Below, in pieces: positions 1-7,446 of a stretch of 42,849 bases of DNA. The first letter of the stretch is position 1. The number at the start of each line of letters is the position of its first letter. Position numbers and translations under genes: made by a program. The stretch lies in contig NZ_BBJO01000038.1 in the NCBI RefSeq assembly GCF_000739575.1, positions 1 through 42,849 on the forward strand, read 5' to 3'. This DNA is from Halobellus rufus (GTDB lineage: Archaea > Halobacteriota > Halobacteria > Halobacteriales > Haloferacaceae). The notes under the pieces were generated by a model, which had not been told where the DNA came from, searched no databases, and saw only the letters and a program-made list of their open reading frames with translations.

Positions 1-29
1 GGGTTCGTAGGACATCGGCTGCTCTCGTG

Positions 30-70
30 TTAACCAACACTACCCGCGACTCCATAGTTTTGTTGGTTAA
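30..70. repeat. Dyad element copy 1 (TTAACCAACA-N21-TGTTGGTTAA)
   Basis: Perfect 10-base arms at 30-39 and 61-70 with a 21-base spacer, upstream of the HTH gene at 154. Four more copies occur in intergenic gaps of the first 11.4 kb. The arm sequence is constant and the spacers are unrelated, so the arms are probably a protein-binding or recombination site. Confidence 0.85.
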
Positions 71-122
71 TACGATGGAGACGGTTCTCATAATGGCTGT
101 CTGTAACACTACTCGAAACTTC

Positions 123-132
123 TTTATAAATA
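123..132 (+). promoter_or_regulatory. TATA box of the HTH gene at 154
   Basis: TTTATAAATA is centred about 27 bases before the GTG start at 154. This is the spacing expected for an archaeal TATA box driving a leaderless transcript, and it supports GTG 154 as the real start. An upstream ATG at 144 is in another frame and stops after ten codons. Confidence 0.7.
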
Positions 133-153
133 AGTTTCGTACTATGTTACGCC

Positions 154-1077
154 GTGCTCCGGCGCATCGAGCTTGAGGTCCTCGCCACGGTCGACCGCGG
201 CGACACGATCTCCGAGCTCGCGACGAAGCTTGACCACAGCGAGAGCTACCTCTCCCGTGCCGTCGGCGACCTCGTCGAGAAGGGGCTCGTCTATACGGAA
301 CGTGACGGCCGCCGAAAACGAGTCGTCCCATCGAATGCTCGTGCCGTCGAACTCTACCAGGACCTCGTTCGCCAGCACTCCCACATCGACTTCCCCGAGC
401 TGCTAACCGGGAAGGCACTCGAAGTGCTGTACTACCTTGACCAGCCGCTGACCGTCTCCGAGATCGCCGACCGGAGCGACAACTACCGCAACACGGTCAA
501 CCGCGTCCTCAAGCGGTTTCGTGACCGCGGGCTCGTCGGGACCGTCGACGGCCACTACGAGTTCAACGCCGACTTCGGCCGCCTCCACGCGTTCGCACGT
601 GAACTTGCACACCATCTGCATCGCCAGCACCTCGAAGCCGTCGCCCTGAAGGGCACGATTCTCTGGGCGGACTACGACGAATTCCTCGCGCAGGCCGAGA
701 CGGAGATCGACGCGGAGGCGTTCCACGAAACCGGCCTCGCTCGGTTCGCGGCCTTCGACCTCCAGTTCCTGCTCACCGGCCATCGCTACTACTTCTACTC
801 CGAGGATCTCGACGCAGTCTCGCCGGCGGAACTTTGCTGTCACACGCTATTGATCGACGACGGCAGCCGCCACCGCTCGTACTGTCTCCTCCTGCTCAGC
901 CACGTCGACGTCGACGAGGCGGACCTCCGAGAGCAGGCGGCGAAGTATGGTCTCGAAGACGAAATCGACGCCTTGCTCCGCTACCTCGAGACGCACGGCG
1001 AGGTCGACGACGACCGGCTCCCGGAGTGGGACGAGTTCCAGGAGCTGGCGGCTGACTACGAGGTACGACTAGCCTGA
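154..1077 (+). CDS. Two-winged-helix DNA-binding regulator
   Basis: A 307-aa protein, probably a transcriptional regulator. Two winged-helix-like segments are visible: residues about 2-60 (ISELATKLDHSESYLSRAV, then a recognition helix and wing with KRVV) and residues about 85-140 (TVSEIADRSDNYRNTVNRVL). A C-terminal domain of about 160 residues matches no family I can name. The GTG start is chosen because it follows a TATA box by about 27 bases and the reading frame opens there. It stands alone in plus orientation, with a dyad element upstream and a toxin-antitoxin pair converging from the other side. It could be a plasmid copy or conjugation regulator, or the regulator that binds the dyad; neither is shown. 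Confidence 0.75.
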   Translation: MLRRIELEVLATVDRGDTISELATKLDHSESYLSRAVGDLVEKGLVYTERDGRRKRVVPSNARAVELYQDLVRQHSHIDFPELLTGKALEVLYYLDQPLTVSEIADRSDNYRNTVNRVLKRFRDRGLVGTVDGHYEFNADFGRLHAFARELAHHLHRQHLEAVALKGTILWADYDEFLAQAETEIDAEAFHETGLARFAAFDLQFLLTGHRYYFYSEDLDAVSPAELCCHTLLIDDGSRHRSYCLLLLSHVDVDEADLREQAAKYGLEDEIDALLRYLETHGEVDDDRLPEWDEFQELAADYEVRLA

Positions 1078-1114
1078 GCGTGAACATCGCCACCAGCCGT
1101 GTCGTCTGCCAGCG

Positions 1115-1549
1115 TCAGTTCGGATCGTAGGGATTCGTTGCTGTATCGAGCCGATAGACATCCTCGACGGCGTCAAAATCGTCGTCAAACGCATACAGGT
1201 AGCCGAGCCCTTCGGTTTGCATATACGCGACAATGCAGGCATCGACGAAGGAGAGGGGTTCGTGTTGGCGAAAGAGGGCCTTCCCGGTCGCGAGGGCATC
1301 GGTGGTGAGGGAGTCGATGTGGAAGCGGGCGTTTTCTTCGATGCGATCGAGGAGATCGACGGCTGCGTCGTGGCCGGCGTGGGTCGTGAGGCCGTTGAGC
1401 GTTTCCGCGAGCACGTAGTCGAGGACGACTGCCTCCGGGAGCGTTCCATCGTCGATGCCGTGGAGCACTGGGAGTGCGGCATCGTGAGATCCATCCCGCC
1501 GATATGTGGCGGCAAAGAGGACCGTCGTATCGATGAGTGCACGGGGCAT
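1115..1549 (-). CDS. PIN-domain toxin (VapC-like)
   Basis: A 144-aa PIN-domain protein, likely a Mg-dependent RNase toxin of a VapBC-type pair. The conserved acidic residues are in order: D7 in ALIDTTVL, E49 in VLAETLNGL, D103 in FVDACIVAY and an acidic cluster at 122-124 (FDDDFD). The length is typical of VapC. The ATG at 1549 directly follows the TAA stop of the AbrB-type gene, so the two are surely co-transcribed, antitoxin first. The target RNA cannot be told from sequence. Confidence 0.88.
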   Translation of the reverse strand: MPRALIDTTVLFAATYRRDGSHDAALPVLHGIDDGTLPEAVVLDYVLAETLNGLTTHAGHDAAVDLLDRIEENARFHIDSLTTDALATGKALFRQHEPLSFVDACIVAYMQTEGLGYLYAFDDDFDAVEDVYRLDTATNPYDPN

Positions 1550-1858
1550 TTACTCGACGTCGACGTCACCAGAACGCGAAGCGTTCTGGTTGGCAGACGA
1601 GAGCCGTCGGCTCTCGTCGACGCCCCAGTCGTCGTGATCGCTCGTTACATCGGTCGGCTCTTCACCAGCGTAGCCGTCGAAGTCGGCGAACGTGCCCGTT
1701 TGCTGTTGGATGACGTGGACCCGAATGCTCCCGTCGTCTTCGAGCTGCCACCGGAGCTGGTCACCATCGTCAATATCGAGTTCCCGCCGAATCCGGGCGG
1801 GGATGTTTGCCTGGTTTCCAGACACCTTGCTTTCGGCGTCGATTCTGTCGCTACTCAT
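1550..1858 (-). CDS. AbrB/MazE-type antitoxin with a palindrome-encoded tail
   Basis: A 102-aa protein with an N-terminal SpoVT/AbrB swapped-hairpin domain (residues about 10-50: SKVSGNQANIPARIRRELDI, then GDQLRW and IRVHV). It is the DNA-binding antitoxin partner of the PIN protein immediately downstream, and the pair probably represses its own promoter. The last 20 or so residues (SRRLSSANQNASRSG) are encoded by two adjacent perfect hairpins at 1568-1618. They look like an in-frame insertion of a palindromic repeat rather than ancestral protein. A related element interrupts the IS6-type pseudogene near 37.8 kb. Confidence 0.85.
   Translation of the reverse strand: MSSDRIDAESKVSGNQANIPARIRRELDIDDGDQLRWQLEDDGSIRVHVIQQQTGTFADFDGYAGEEPTDVTSDHDDWGVDESRRLSSANQNASRSGDVDVE
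1568..1618. repeat. Double-hairpin palindromic element within the antitoxin gene
   Basis: Two perfect stem-loops lie five bases apart. Arms 1568-1577/1581-1590 (ACCAGAACGC, loop GAA) are followed by arms 1596-1605/1609-1618 (GACGAGAGCC, loop GTC). The element is read in frame as the antitoxin C-terminus. The same two-stem order, with an AGAAC stem then an AGAGC stem, recurs inverted at 37798-37848. Confidence 0.85.
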
Positions 1859-1949
1859 ACCTCACGGTAGGTGACCGGCCGTGAAAAGTCTAGTGTGCCG
1901 CCACACTACTCAGTCGCATAAGAGCGATTCCGACGAGAAAGATGGCGAT

Positions 1950-2771
1950 TTACCCTGAGGTCGTTGGGAGCCGACCATCCGGACGTGGAACACGACCCTG
2001 TTTGATCTCGTGATCGACGCGACGCAGATGCTTACAGCCGCCTTCGGGTGAGCGCTGCTGCCAGTCGGGACAGGAACACGACTCGTCGACGACGTCAACT
2101 TCGTACCGGTTTCCGGACGCGGACTGTACTTCGTAGCGGCCACCTTTCGAGAGGAGCGAGACGTCCATCGCTTCAGCGACGGCACGCGCCGTGCGGGGCT
2201 CGAGATCGTCCTGCGACTGTGTGTTCTCGTCGACGACCAGTCGGTCGCGAACGTCGCCCGTTCGACCCCCGTCCGGAGCGACGGCTTCCGCAGGGCCACT
2301 GAGCCGCTCGTGGAGCACTTCCTCCACCGGATGGCCTTCCGGCCACAGGTAGTGGATCTCACGGCGCTCGCGATGGTCGTAGGAGCCACAGGCGGCTGCG
2401 CTCCCGATCCAGACACGCCACGCCCCGAGTGCTGCCATCACGTCGACGATGACTCGCGGAACAGCGTCGTACTCGTCGGGGTAGAACACCCGGAAGCGAG
2501 TACACTCCTCCTGCGGCGGAACCGTCTCCCACCACTCGACGTCGTCGTCCCAACTGTTGCACATCGCGTCGTCCTCTCCGTAGCCGACAGTCACGCCGTC
2601 AACCTGCGGTACTTCCACCGATGTGTCGTCAGCCTCTCCTTCGAGCAGCCGAAGGACGGCGTACCGGAGATACTCGTGTTCCGGATGGTCCGAAGATTGG
2701 GCGACCTGCTCGTGGTGCTCTGCGACTCGCTCTGCCTCGTCGAGAACGGTCGTTAGATATCGGTCAATCAT
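1950..2771 (-). CDS. SWIM zinc-finger protein
   Basis: A 273-aa protein with a C-terminal SWIM zinc finger (CSCPDWQQ...GGCKHLRRV, the C-x-C-x(n)-C-x-H pattern), a fold that usually binds DNA or protein. The N-terminal 200 residues resemble no family I can name. I start it at ATG 2771 (MIDRYLTTVLDEAER). The frame remains open to 2846, but those extra codons translate the GC hairpin leader and dyad element and are unlikely to be protein. Such proteins are common on haloarchaeal plasmids; the role here is unknown. It is divergent from the winged-helix gene at 2997. Confidence 0.78.
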   Translation of the reverse strand: MIDRYLTTVLDEAERVAEHHEQVAQSSDHPEHEYLRYAVLRLLEGEADDTSVEVPQVDGVTVGYGEDDAMCNSWDDDVEWWETVPPQEECTRFRVFYPDEYDAVPRVIVDVMAALGAWRVWIGSAAACGSYDHRERREIHYLWPEGHPVEEVLHERLSGPAEAVAPDGGRTGDVRDRLVVDENTQSQDDLEPRTARAVAEAMDVSLLSKGGRYEVQSASGNRYEVDVVDESCSCPDWQQRSPEGGCKHLRRVDHEIKQGRVPRPDGRLPTTSG

Positions 2772-2798
2772 GGGTCGGTGAAGACGGGAGTGCGCCTC

Positions 2799-2821
2799 CG
2801 CCCCTTGGCGGGCGCTGAAAA
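2799..2821 (-). promoter_or_regulatory. Leader hairpin copy (before the SWIM gene)
   Basis: On the minus strand a TTTTTC run (2816-2821) is followed by a stem pairing CGCCC with GGGCG (2799-2814), about 28 bases before the start codon. This is one of seven similar leaders before minus-strand genes in this block. Confidence 0.6.
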
Positions 2822-2823
2822 AC

Positions 2824-2865
2824 TTAACCAACAAATAGCGATCCATCGTATCCTCTGTTGGTTAA
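2824..2865. repeat. Dyad element copy 2
   Basis: Perfect arms TTAACCAACA (2824-2833) and TGTTGGTTAA (2856-2865), spacer 22 bases, in the divergent gap between the SWIM gene and the winged-helix gene. It abuts the T-run of the SWIM leader, so it probably overlaps that promoter. Confidence 0.85.
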
Positions 2866-2996
2866 TTCATCTCCGCTCAAATTCTGAGCCGGATCGGATT
2901 ACCGGAGCCAAGAATGGTATATTTGTATAGAGATAATTTTATAGGGAATACGGGGGACAAGACTAATACAGTTAGATGCGATACCGATAACTAACG

Positions 2997-3671
2997 ATGA
3001 TGGAGTACGTCGACGAGACCGCGGCGAAGATCATGGTCGCGGCCCGGCCGGGCGACTCGATTCGTCGGATCGCCCAGAAGATCGACGGCTCCTACTCGTG
3101 GGTCTACGACTGGATCGAGCGGTTGGAGGACGCAGGCTTCATCCGGCGTGAGGACGGCATCTACATCGAGAATTACGCTGTCAGGGATCGCTACTACGAC
3201 CTCGTCGCGGCCATCTCTCGCGCTGTTCCCCCTTCGATCGACGACGGCTACGTCATTCCACACTTCGCCGGGATGCCCTTTGCGTACACGAAAATCGACG
3301 GCGTCTACGTCTGGACCCACGGCGGCTATCAGATCGCTCGCGGCCACGACGATTATCCGATCTTCATCCAGGTCGCCGACCAGGACGTCGAACGGTGGAC
3401 AGCGTTCTTTGATGAGTTCGGGATTCCGAGCCGGATCGAAGAGCGGCCGGACGCGACCGACTCCGACGCGGCCGTCTCGTACGTGTTGTTCCCGACGAGT
3501 GGGGAGATCACTCGCGAGTGGGTCGACGGCAATCCGGTCATTCCGTTGGACGAGACAATCGAGCACATGTTGGAGTACCGGGTGAACTACGAGCCAGCGT
3601 TGGAGATGATCGCCGACGAGTACGACCGCGATATCGACGCGTCCCACGAGGATCCGCGTCTCAATGCATGA
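2997..3671 (+). CDS. Winged-helix protein paired with a nucleotidyltransferase (AbiEi-like role)
   Basis: A 224-aa protein with an N-terminal winged helix (residues about 5-60: SIRRIAQKIDGSYSWVYDWIERLEDAGFI). The alpha/beta remainder matches no family I can name. Its stop overlaps the start of the nucleotidyltransferase gene (ATGA at 3668-3671), so the two are translationally coupled. A winged-helix protein followed by an AbiEii-type nucleotidyltransferase is the layout of type IV toxin-antitoxin and abortive-infection systems, so I infer an antitoxin or regulator role. Two tandem ATGs (2997, 3000) are equally possible starts. Confidence 0.72.
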   Translation: MMEYVDETAAKIMVAARPGDSIRRIAQKIDGSYSWVYDWIERLEDAGFIRREDGIYIENYAVRDRYYDLVAAISRAVPPSIDDGYVIPHFAGMPFAYTKIDGVYVWTHGGYQIARGHDDYPIFIQVADQDVERWTAFFDEFGIPSRIEERPDATDSDAAVSYVLFPTSGEITREWVDGNPVIPLDETIEHMLEYRVNYEPALEMIADEYDRDIDASHEDPRLNA

Positions 3672-4363
3672 GCCTCGGTGAACGCGAAGACGAATTGTTG
3701 GACACCCTGGCGGCAGTCATTGACGCTGACCTGCCGTACGTGCTCGTCGGTGGATGGGCGATCGCGGCGTTCAATCAACGGTTCACTACTGACGTCGACG
3801 TCGTCATTCCGGCGCAGGCGGTCGACGACTACACCGCGCTTCTCACCGGCCGCGGCTACGAGAAAACGGCCGATGTCGAGCGAAACGAACTCTACGAGGG
3901 CCGAACTATCCGGTTTACGAAAGACATCGGGAATCCGGTTCGGTTCGACGCGATGGTCGACGCGCTGGGCTGTCGCCAGACGGAAGCCGAGTGGTCATAT
4001 CGCTATCTAGCACAGCACTCAGTCACGGAGGAACTGCGAACCGGTCGACCAATAACAGCCAGGATTCCGGAACGGGAACTGCTGTTCGCGGTGAAACTTC
4101 ACAGTGGTCGCAAGGCAGACTCCCGGGATCTGGTGGTGCTTGCTGCTGGCGCGGATTTCGACCGGATCGCGACTCATCTGCATCGCGGGGAGTCCGAGAA
4201 GCTCGCTGGTCGCATCGAGACTGTCCTCGACCGACTCACGTCGGAGGATTTTGCGGACGCGTTCAAAGGGGTCTTCGAACAGCAAACGGTTCCCGAACAG
4301 GATATCGATGCAGTCGTTGAGTTCCTTCGTGACCAGCAGCGCCGAATCGATTCTGAACTATAA
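3668..4363 (+). CDS. Nucleotidyltransferase (AbiEii/MNT-like toxin candidate)
   Basis: A 231-aa protein of the DNA polymerase beta-like nucleotidyltransferase superfamily. The signature is VLVGGWAIAAF followed by TTDVDVVIP, with metal-binding D42 and D44. A downstream KLHSGRKADSRDL matches the conserved K...R.KD..DL block seen in AbiEii-like enzymes. Characterised relatives add nucleotides to tRNA or other RNAs and are neutralised by a partner. The 4-base overlap with the winged-helix gene supports a two-gene system. The downstream gap before the convergent ArdC-like gene holds dyad copy 3. Confidence 0.82.
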   Translation: MSLGEREDELLDTLAAVIDADLPYVLVGGWAIAAFNQRFTTDVDVVIPAQAVDDYTALLTGRGYEKTADVERNELYEGRTIRFTKDIGNPVRFDAMVDALGCRQTEAEWSYRYLAQHSVTEELRTGRPITARIPERELLFAVKLHSGRKADSRDLVVLAAGADFDRIATHLHRGESEKLAGRIETVLDRLTSEDFADAFKGVFEQQTVPEQDIDAVVEFLRDQQRRIDSEL

Positions 4364-4427
4364 CATCGACTGCCGGTGGGTATGTCTTGGGACCGATCGA
4401 AACACGCAGGAGCGGACGCCGAACGAA

Positions 4428-4469
4428 TTAACCAACAGAGTGGACAAGATACCCCAAGGCGTTGGTTAA
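4428..4469. repeat. Dyad element copy 3, between convergent genes
   Basis: Arm TTAACCAACA at 4428-4437 and CGTTGGTTAA at 4460-4469 (one mismatch to the other copies), spacer 22 bases. It lies between two converging genes, where no promoter is needed, which argues against a pure operator role. Confidence 0.8.
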
Positions 4470-4487
4470 CAGCCGGGGAAGGCGTGT

Positions 4488-5417
4488 TCAGCTCTCGGCG
4501 ACCGTCCCGATGATCTCCTGCGCGGTCGAACTGATCCGGCCGAGTCGCTCCTGAATGCTCTCCGCATCGTCGTCCTGCCACGCGGCAAGATAGAACGCTG
4601 AACCACTCGTATCCAGGTCGAAATACCGCCCGACGATGTACGCAACGGCTTCGGCTTCGACCTCGCGTTTCGCGCGTTCGGGTTCGTCGTCGCCATCGAA
4701 ATGGAGCAGTGCGTGGGCGTACTCGTGAATCAGCGTCACCGCGAGGTCGGCCTGGTTCGCTCGGGCTTTCGCTTCGACGACGGGTTGGCATTCGTGGAGA
4801 TTCCGGTGTTTGCAGACGCCTTTTGCGTCGCCATGCTCCCACTCAGCAGCGTCGACGACACGGACGTCTATATCGAGCGTAGTTGCTGCATCGAGGAGTG
4901 CTGGCACCAGGCCGTCGGCGTCTCCAGCTGCCTCGGTTTCCAGCTCGGGGAGCGGTTCGCCCTCGGTTTGAGACACATCGAAGACTGCCGTTGGTTTGAA
5001 TCCAACCAGTCCTTTGGACCACTCCTCGGGCGGTGTCTCGTCGTAGTCACAGTCGCTTTGCTCGTGGTAGCTCGGCGAGTTCTCGCACTCAGGGCACTGC
5101 TTTGTAATAATGGGTGCCCAAATCCAGATCGCCTGTTCGCCCTCTTGGACGTGCCGGTCGAACTCCGACCGCCACGTATTGTAGCCCGCCACGCGGGTTG
5201 CCTCGGGACACTGGAGCTTGATCAAGAGGGTGTTGCGATGGGAGTAGTCGTGGAATCGGGACTGGACATCGAGCCACTCTTGAAACTGTTGGCTGGCTTT
5301 TGCCTCGTCGACGTCTGCGACGAGCTCGTCGATCCACTGTTCGATGGTACTGTGCATCTCGTCGTCTCGCGTGTCGGTCTCCTCGAAGGAAACCGACGGA
5401 TTACTGGTCGTAGCCAT
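4488..5417 (-). CDS. ArdC-like antirestriction protein with a zinc metallopeptidase domain
   Basis: A 309-aa protein. Residues about 20-110 look like the ArdC N-terminal ssDNA-binding domain (FHDYSHRNTLLIKLQCPEA, then VAGYNTW). The C-terminal part is a gluzincin-like peptidase with HEYAH zinc ligands and a downstream EAEAVAYIVGRY helix supplying the third ligand. A CPEC...C segment in the middle may bind zinc. ArdC proteins protect incoming plasmid DNA from host restriction during transfer, which fits this mobile context. I use ATG 5417 (MATTSNPSVS); the upstream in-frame codons only translate the hairpin leader. Confidence 0.85.
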   Translation of the reverse strand: MATTSNPSVSFEETDTRDDEMHSTIEQWIDELVADVDEAKASQQFQEWLDVQSRFHDYSHRNTLLIKLQCPEATRVAGYNTWRSEFDRHVQEGEQAIWIWAPIITKQCPECENSPSYHEQSDCDYDETPPEEWSKGLVGFKPTAVFDVSQTEGEPLPELETEAAGDADGLVPALLDAATTLDIDVRVVDAAEWEHGDAKGVCKHRNLHECQPVVEAKARANQADLAVTLIHEYAHALLHFDGDDEPERAKREVEAEAVAYIVGRYFDLDTSGSAFYLAAWQDDDAESIQERLGRISSTAQEIIGTVAES

Positions 5418-5470
5418 TGTGTTCACCGAATCGAGTTCACCGCGACTGCAGCAGTTCAGAACGCGCCGCA

Positions 5471-5492
5471 CCCCTCAGGGGGCGAAGAAAAA
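5471..5492 (-). promoter_or_regulatory. Leader hairpin copy (before the ArdC-like gene)
   Basis: On the minus strand, TTTTTC is followed by a CCCCT/AGGGG stem (5471-5481) about 54 bases before the start at 5417. Same family as the other six leaders. Confidence 0.6.
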
Positions 5493-5504
5493 CTACCCTC
5501 TCGG

Positions 5505-5852
5505 TTATCGGAGTTCGTGGGTCTCGTCAGCGAAGCCGACCGTAACGAGGTACTTGAGGAACTCGTCGAACCGCTCGACGTCGCTAGGCGTGTCGGTCGC
5601 AAGGTGGCGCGCCCACTCGATGGCCCACCGGAAGGCGGGATCCGTACCGCCCTTGCCGTGAATGTACCACCACCGGGCCGCTTTCAGCACGACCAGTGGG
5701 TTCGTCGGCGGCTGTTCGCTTGCTAAACCACGGGTTATCGACTCGATTTCTCCGGGCACGTCGGCTGGTTCTATCTCCCCGGAATGGGTGTTCGAGATCT
5801 CGATCGGAATCTCATCGACTGAAACGTCGTCTACAGGTTGTTGCTGGCTCAC
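5505..5852 (-). CDS. Hypothetical protein, 115 aa
   Basis: I do not recognise a family. The N-terminal 50 residues are acidic and low in complexity. The second half (LKAARWWYIHGKGGTDPAFRWAI... to FDEFLKYLVTVGF) is predicted to be helical and tryptophan-rich. It lies between the DUF6610-like and ArdC-like genes, all on the minus strand and each with its own hairpin leader. It is likely real because its start is positioned like theirs and codon use matches. Confidence 0.65.
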   Translation of the reverse strand: MSQQQPVDDVSVDEIPIEISNTHSGEIEPADVPGEIESITRGLASEQPPTNPLVVLKAARWWYIHGKGGTDPAFRWAIEWARHLATDTPSDVERFDEFLKYLVTVGFADETHELR

Positions 5853-5892
5853 GGAAAGTCACCTCTGGACGAAGGCTCACGACCGAGCCTCC

Positions 5893-5915
5893 GCCCTCTA
5901 CCCGGGCTCGAAAAA
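5893..5915 (-). promoter_or_regulatory. Leader hairpin copy (before the 115-aa gene)
   Basis: On the minus strand TTTTTC precedes a GCCC/GGGC stem (5893-5907), about 41 bases before the start at 5852. Weakest stem of the seven. Confidence 0.5.
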
Positions 5916-5927
5916 CAGCACGCTGCG

Positions 5928-6929
5928 TCACGCTGGAGGGATGTAGACACTCTGTTCGCCAGCGATCTCCTCCAGGTTGTTCCGATGACGGTGGCTGAAG
6001 TAGCACTCGTAGCTGCAGTATCCACAGATTGCGCCGGTGTCGTATTCGGCGACGTACGGGCCGCGGCGAGTTTGCCAGACGTTCGTCCCGCACTCGGTAC
6101 AGGCGGCGTCCTCGAGATCGGCAGGACTCGGGCCCTCGTACTCGACGGTCAGCCCCTCGTCTTCCGGTGTCGACTCAGGCCAGACCCCGTGTTGCTGCCA
6201 GAACTCGCGGACGCGGACGAGGCTGTGACGCACCGTCTTTCGGACGGTGACATGGTCGGCGTCGCGACCGCTGTCGTCCCAGCCGTCGGCCGTCCAGAAC
6301 TCACCGAACTGTGCGCCGCGATGGAGCCCATTCCAGTCGACCCCGACGATGTCTGCCGGTGGCACATCGGTGAGTGTCGGTCTGGTCAGCTGTCGAATGG
6401 CATTGAGCTGCTTGGGCGGACTTCCGCCGAGGATGTGGACGCGTCGCCCTCTCCAATCCGCTGGGTCGGAGAATTCGTGGGCCAGGCGGTCGGCGTATCC
6501 CCGTGAATACCCGAGGATGAGGTCCTCGGGAATCGCGTCGATCACCGCTCGGGACTTTGGGACGATGATGAGATCGGCCTCTGGGTAGCTCGCTTGAATC
6601 TCACGAGCGGCAGCGACGTGGGCGTCGATGTCGTCGATTTCGTCGACGTCCCCGATGACCCCGACTTCTGGTTCGTACTCGAAGAAGCGGTCGACGAACC
6701 GCTCCAGATCGGGATTCCGGAAATCGTTGTCGAGCATCCCAACGGGAATCTCGAGATTCAGGTACTGATCCGTCTGATACCCGCAGTCTTCCCGAAACCC
6801 GGGGAGAAATCCGAGGGCGAGAGCATCGCCGGCGAAGGGAGCTCGGTGGAGGAACGCCACGAACTCTGTTTGTCTGGCGGCAGCGATTTCACTCGCCGTG
6901 TTGGCTTTGGAGCTCAGCTCGAGGGACAT
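5928..6929 (-). CDS. DUF6610-like protein with C-terminal Cys zinc motif
   Basis: A 333-aa protein I place in the haloarchaeal DUF6610 group from memory, so the label is tentative. The pattern of strand-helix units (VGVIGDVDEIDD; DLIIVPKSRAVIDAIPEDLILGYSRGYADR; VHILGGSPPKQLNAIRQL; DIVGVDWNGLHRGAQFGEFW) reads like a TIM barrel and is reminiscent of tRNA-guanine transglycosylase and DpdA-type enzymes. The C-terminus has CTECG...CGYCSYECYF, a likely zinc-binding site. ATG 6929 (MSLELSSKAN) is chosen because the frame further upstream translates the hairpin leader. Enzyme activity is not established. Confidence 0.62.
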   Translation of the reverse strand: MSLELSSKANTASEIAAARQTEFVAFLHRAPFAGDALALGFLPGFREDCGYQTDQYLNLEIPVGMLDNDFRNPDLERFVDRFFEYEPEVGVIGDVDEIDDIDAHVAAAREIQASYPEADLIIVPKSRAVIDAIPEDLILGYSRGYADRLAHEFSDPADWRGRRVHILGGSPPKQLNAIRQLTRPTLTDVPPADIVGVDWNGLHRGAQFGEFWTADGWDDSGRDADHVTVRKTVRHSLVRVREFWQQHGVWPESTPEDEGLTVEYEGPSPADLEDAACTECGTNVWQTRRGPYVAEYDTGAICGYCSYECYFSHRHRNNLEEIAGEQSVYIPPA

Positions 6930-6965
6930 GATTAGGCTCGCGAGGCCGCTGCTGACTGCCCCGCA

Positions 6966-6986
6966 CCCTTTCAGGGGCCGGAAAAA
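6966..6986 (-). promoter_or_regulatory. Leader hairpin copy (before the DUF6610-like gene)
   Basis: On the minus strand TTTTTC (6981-6986) is followed by a CCCTT/AGGGG stem (6966-6976), about 37 bases before the start at 6929. Dyad copy 4 lies 15 bases further upstream. Confidence 0.6.
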
Positions 6987-7001
6987 CCGAGGCACAGCGG
7001 A

Positions 7002-7044
7002 TTAACCAACAATAGAGGGAATCCACGCGAAGTGTGTTGGTTAA
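7002..7044. repeat. Dyad element copy 4
   Basis: Perfect arms TTAACCAACA (7002-7011) and TGTTGGTTAA (7035-7044), spacer 23 bases, between the small gene at 7054 and the DUF6610-like gene. Confidence 0.85.
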
Positions 7045-7053
7045 GAATAGAGC

Positions 7054-7269
7054 TTACTCTTCGTTCTCACGCAGCTCTTCTGCCTTCCACTTGAGCCGGC
7101 GAAGAATCTGCGTCCGATTCTGGTGGGCGTTCTCGTAAGCGACACACTGCTGGAGGGTTTCCATATCCGGAATCGTCGCGATTCCTGCTTTGATCAGGCG
7201 CGTGTTCGATGCTTCAAGCCGCTTTTCTGGCGGGAATTCGTCATTTTCGGCGTCGTTTGCTCTCTCCAT
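7054..7269 (-). CDS. Small hypothetical protein, 71 aa
   Basis: A short, charged, mostly helical protein (MERANDAENDEF...; LKWKAEELRENEE at the end) with no recognised family. ATG 7269 is preferred over an in-frame GTG at 7284, since the latter falls inside the hairpin leader. A TATA-like CTATACAG lies near 7311-7319 on the same strand. It is probably real because it carries the same type of leader as its neighbours. Confidence 0.6.
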   Translation of the reverse strand: MERANDAENDEFPPEKRLEASNTRLIKAGIATIPDMETLQQCVAYENAHQNRTQILRRLKWKAEELRENEE

Positions 7270-7281
7270 ATCGGTGCCCTC

Positions 7282-7306
7282 CACCCCTTGAGGGCCAACA
7301 AAAACG
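7282..7306 (-). promoter_or_regulatory. Leader hairpin copy (before the 71-aa gene)
   Basis: On the minus strand a TTTTTG run (near 7300-7305) is followed by a short CCCT/AGGG stem (7285-7294) ending about 16 bases before the ATG at 7269. Confidence 0.5.
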
Positions 7307-7446
7307 ATACTCTATACAGCGACGGCTGGTTTTCCAAAAAGGTGGCTGCCGAGCGATGATACTCAGATGGAATCCCAGACCAGAATCTCCTCCTCCTACG
7401 CAACTTCGAACCACTTTATATCGCTACCAGGGGCTATGAGCCCGTT

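Noticed and set aside
1217..1870. 217-codon plus-strand frame opposite the antitoxin and toxin genes
   Set aside because: GC-rich shadow of two well-supported minus-strand genes.
2772..2846. Longer start of the SWIM protein at 2846
   Set aside because: The extra codons translate the dyad arm and leader hairpin; ATG 2771 gives a clean start.
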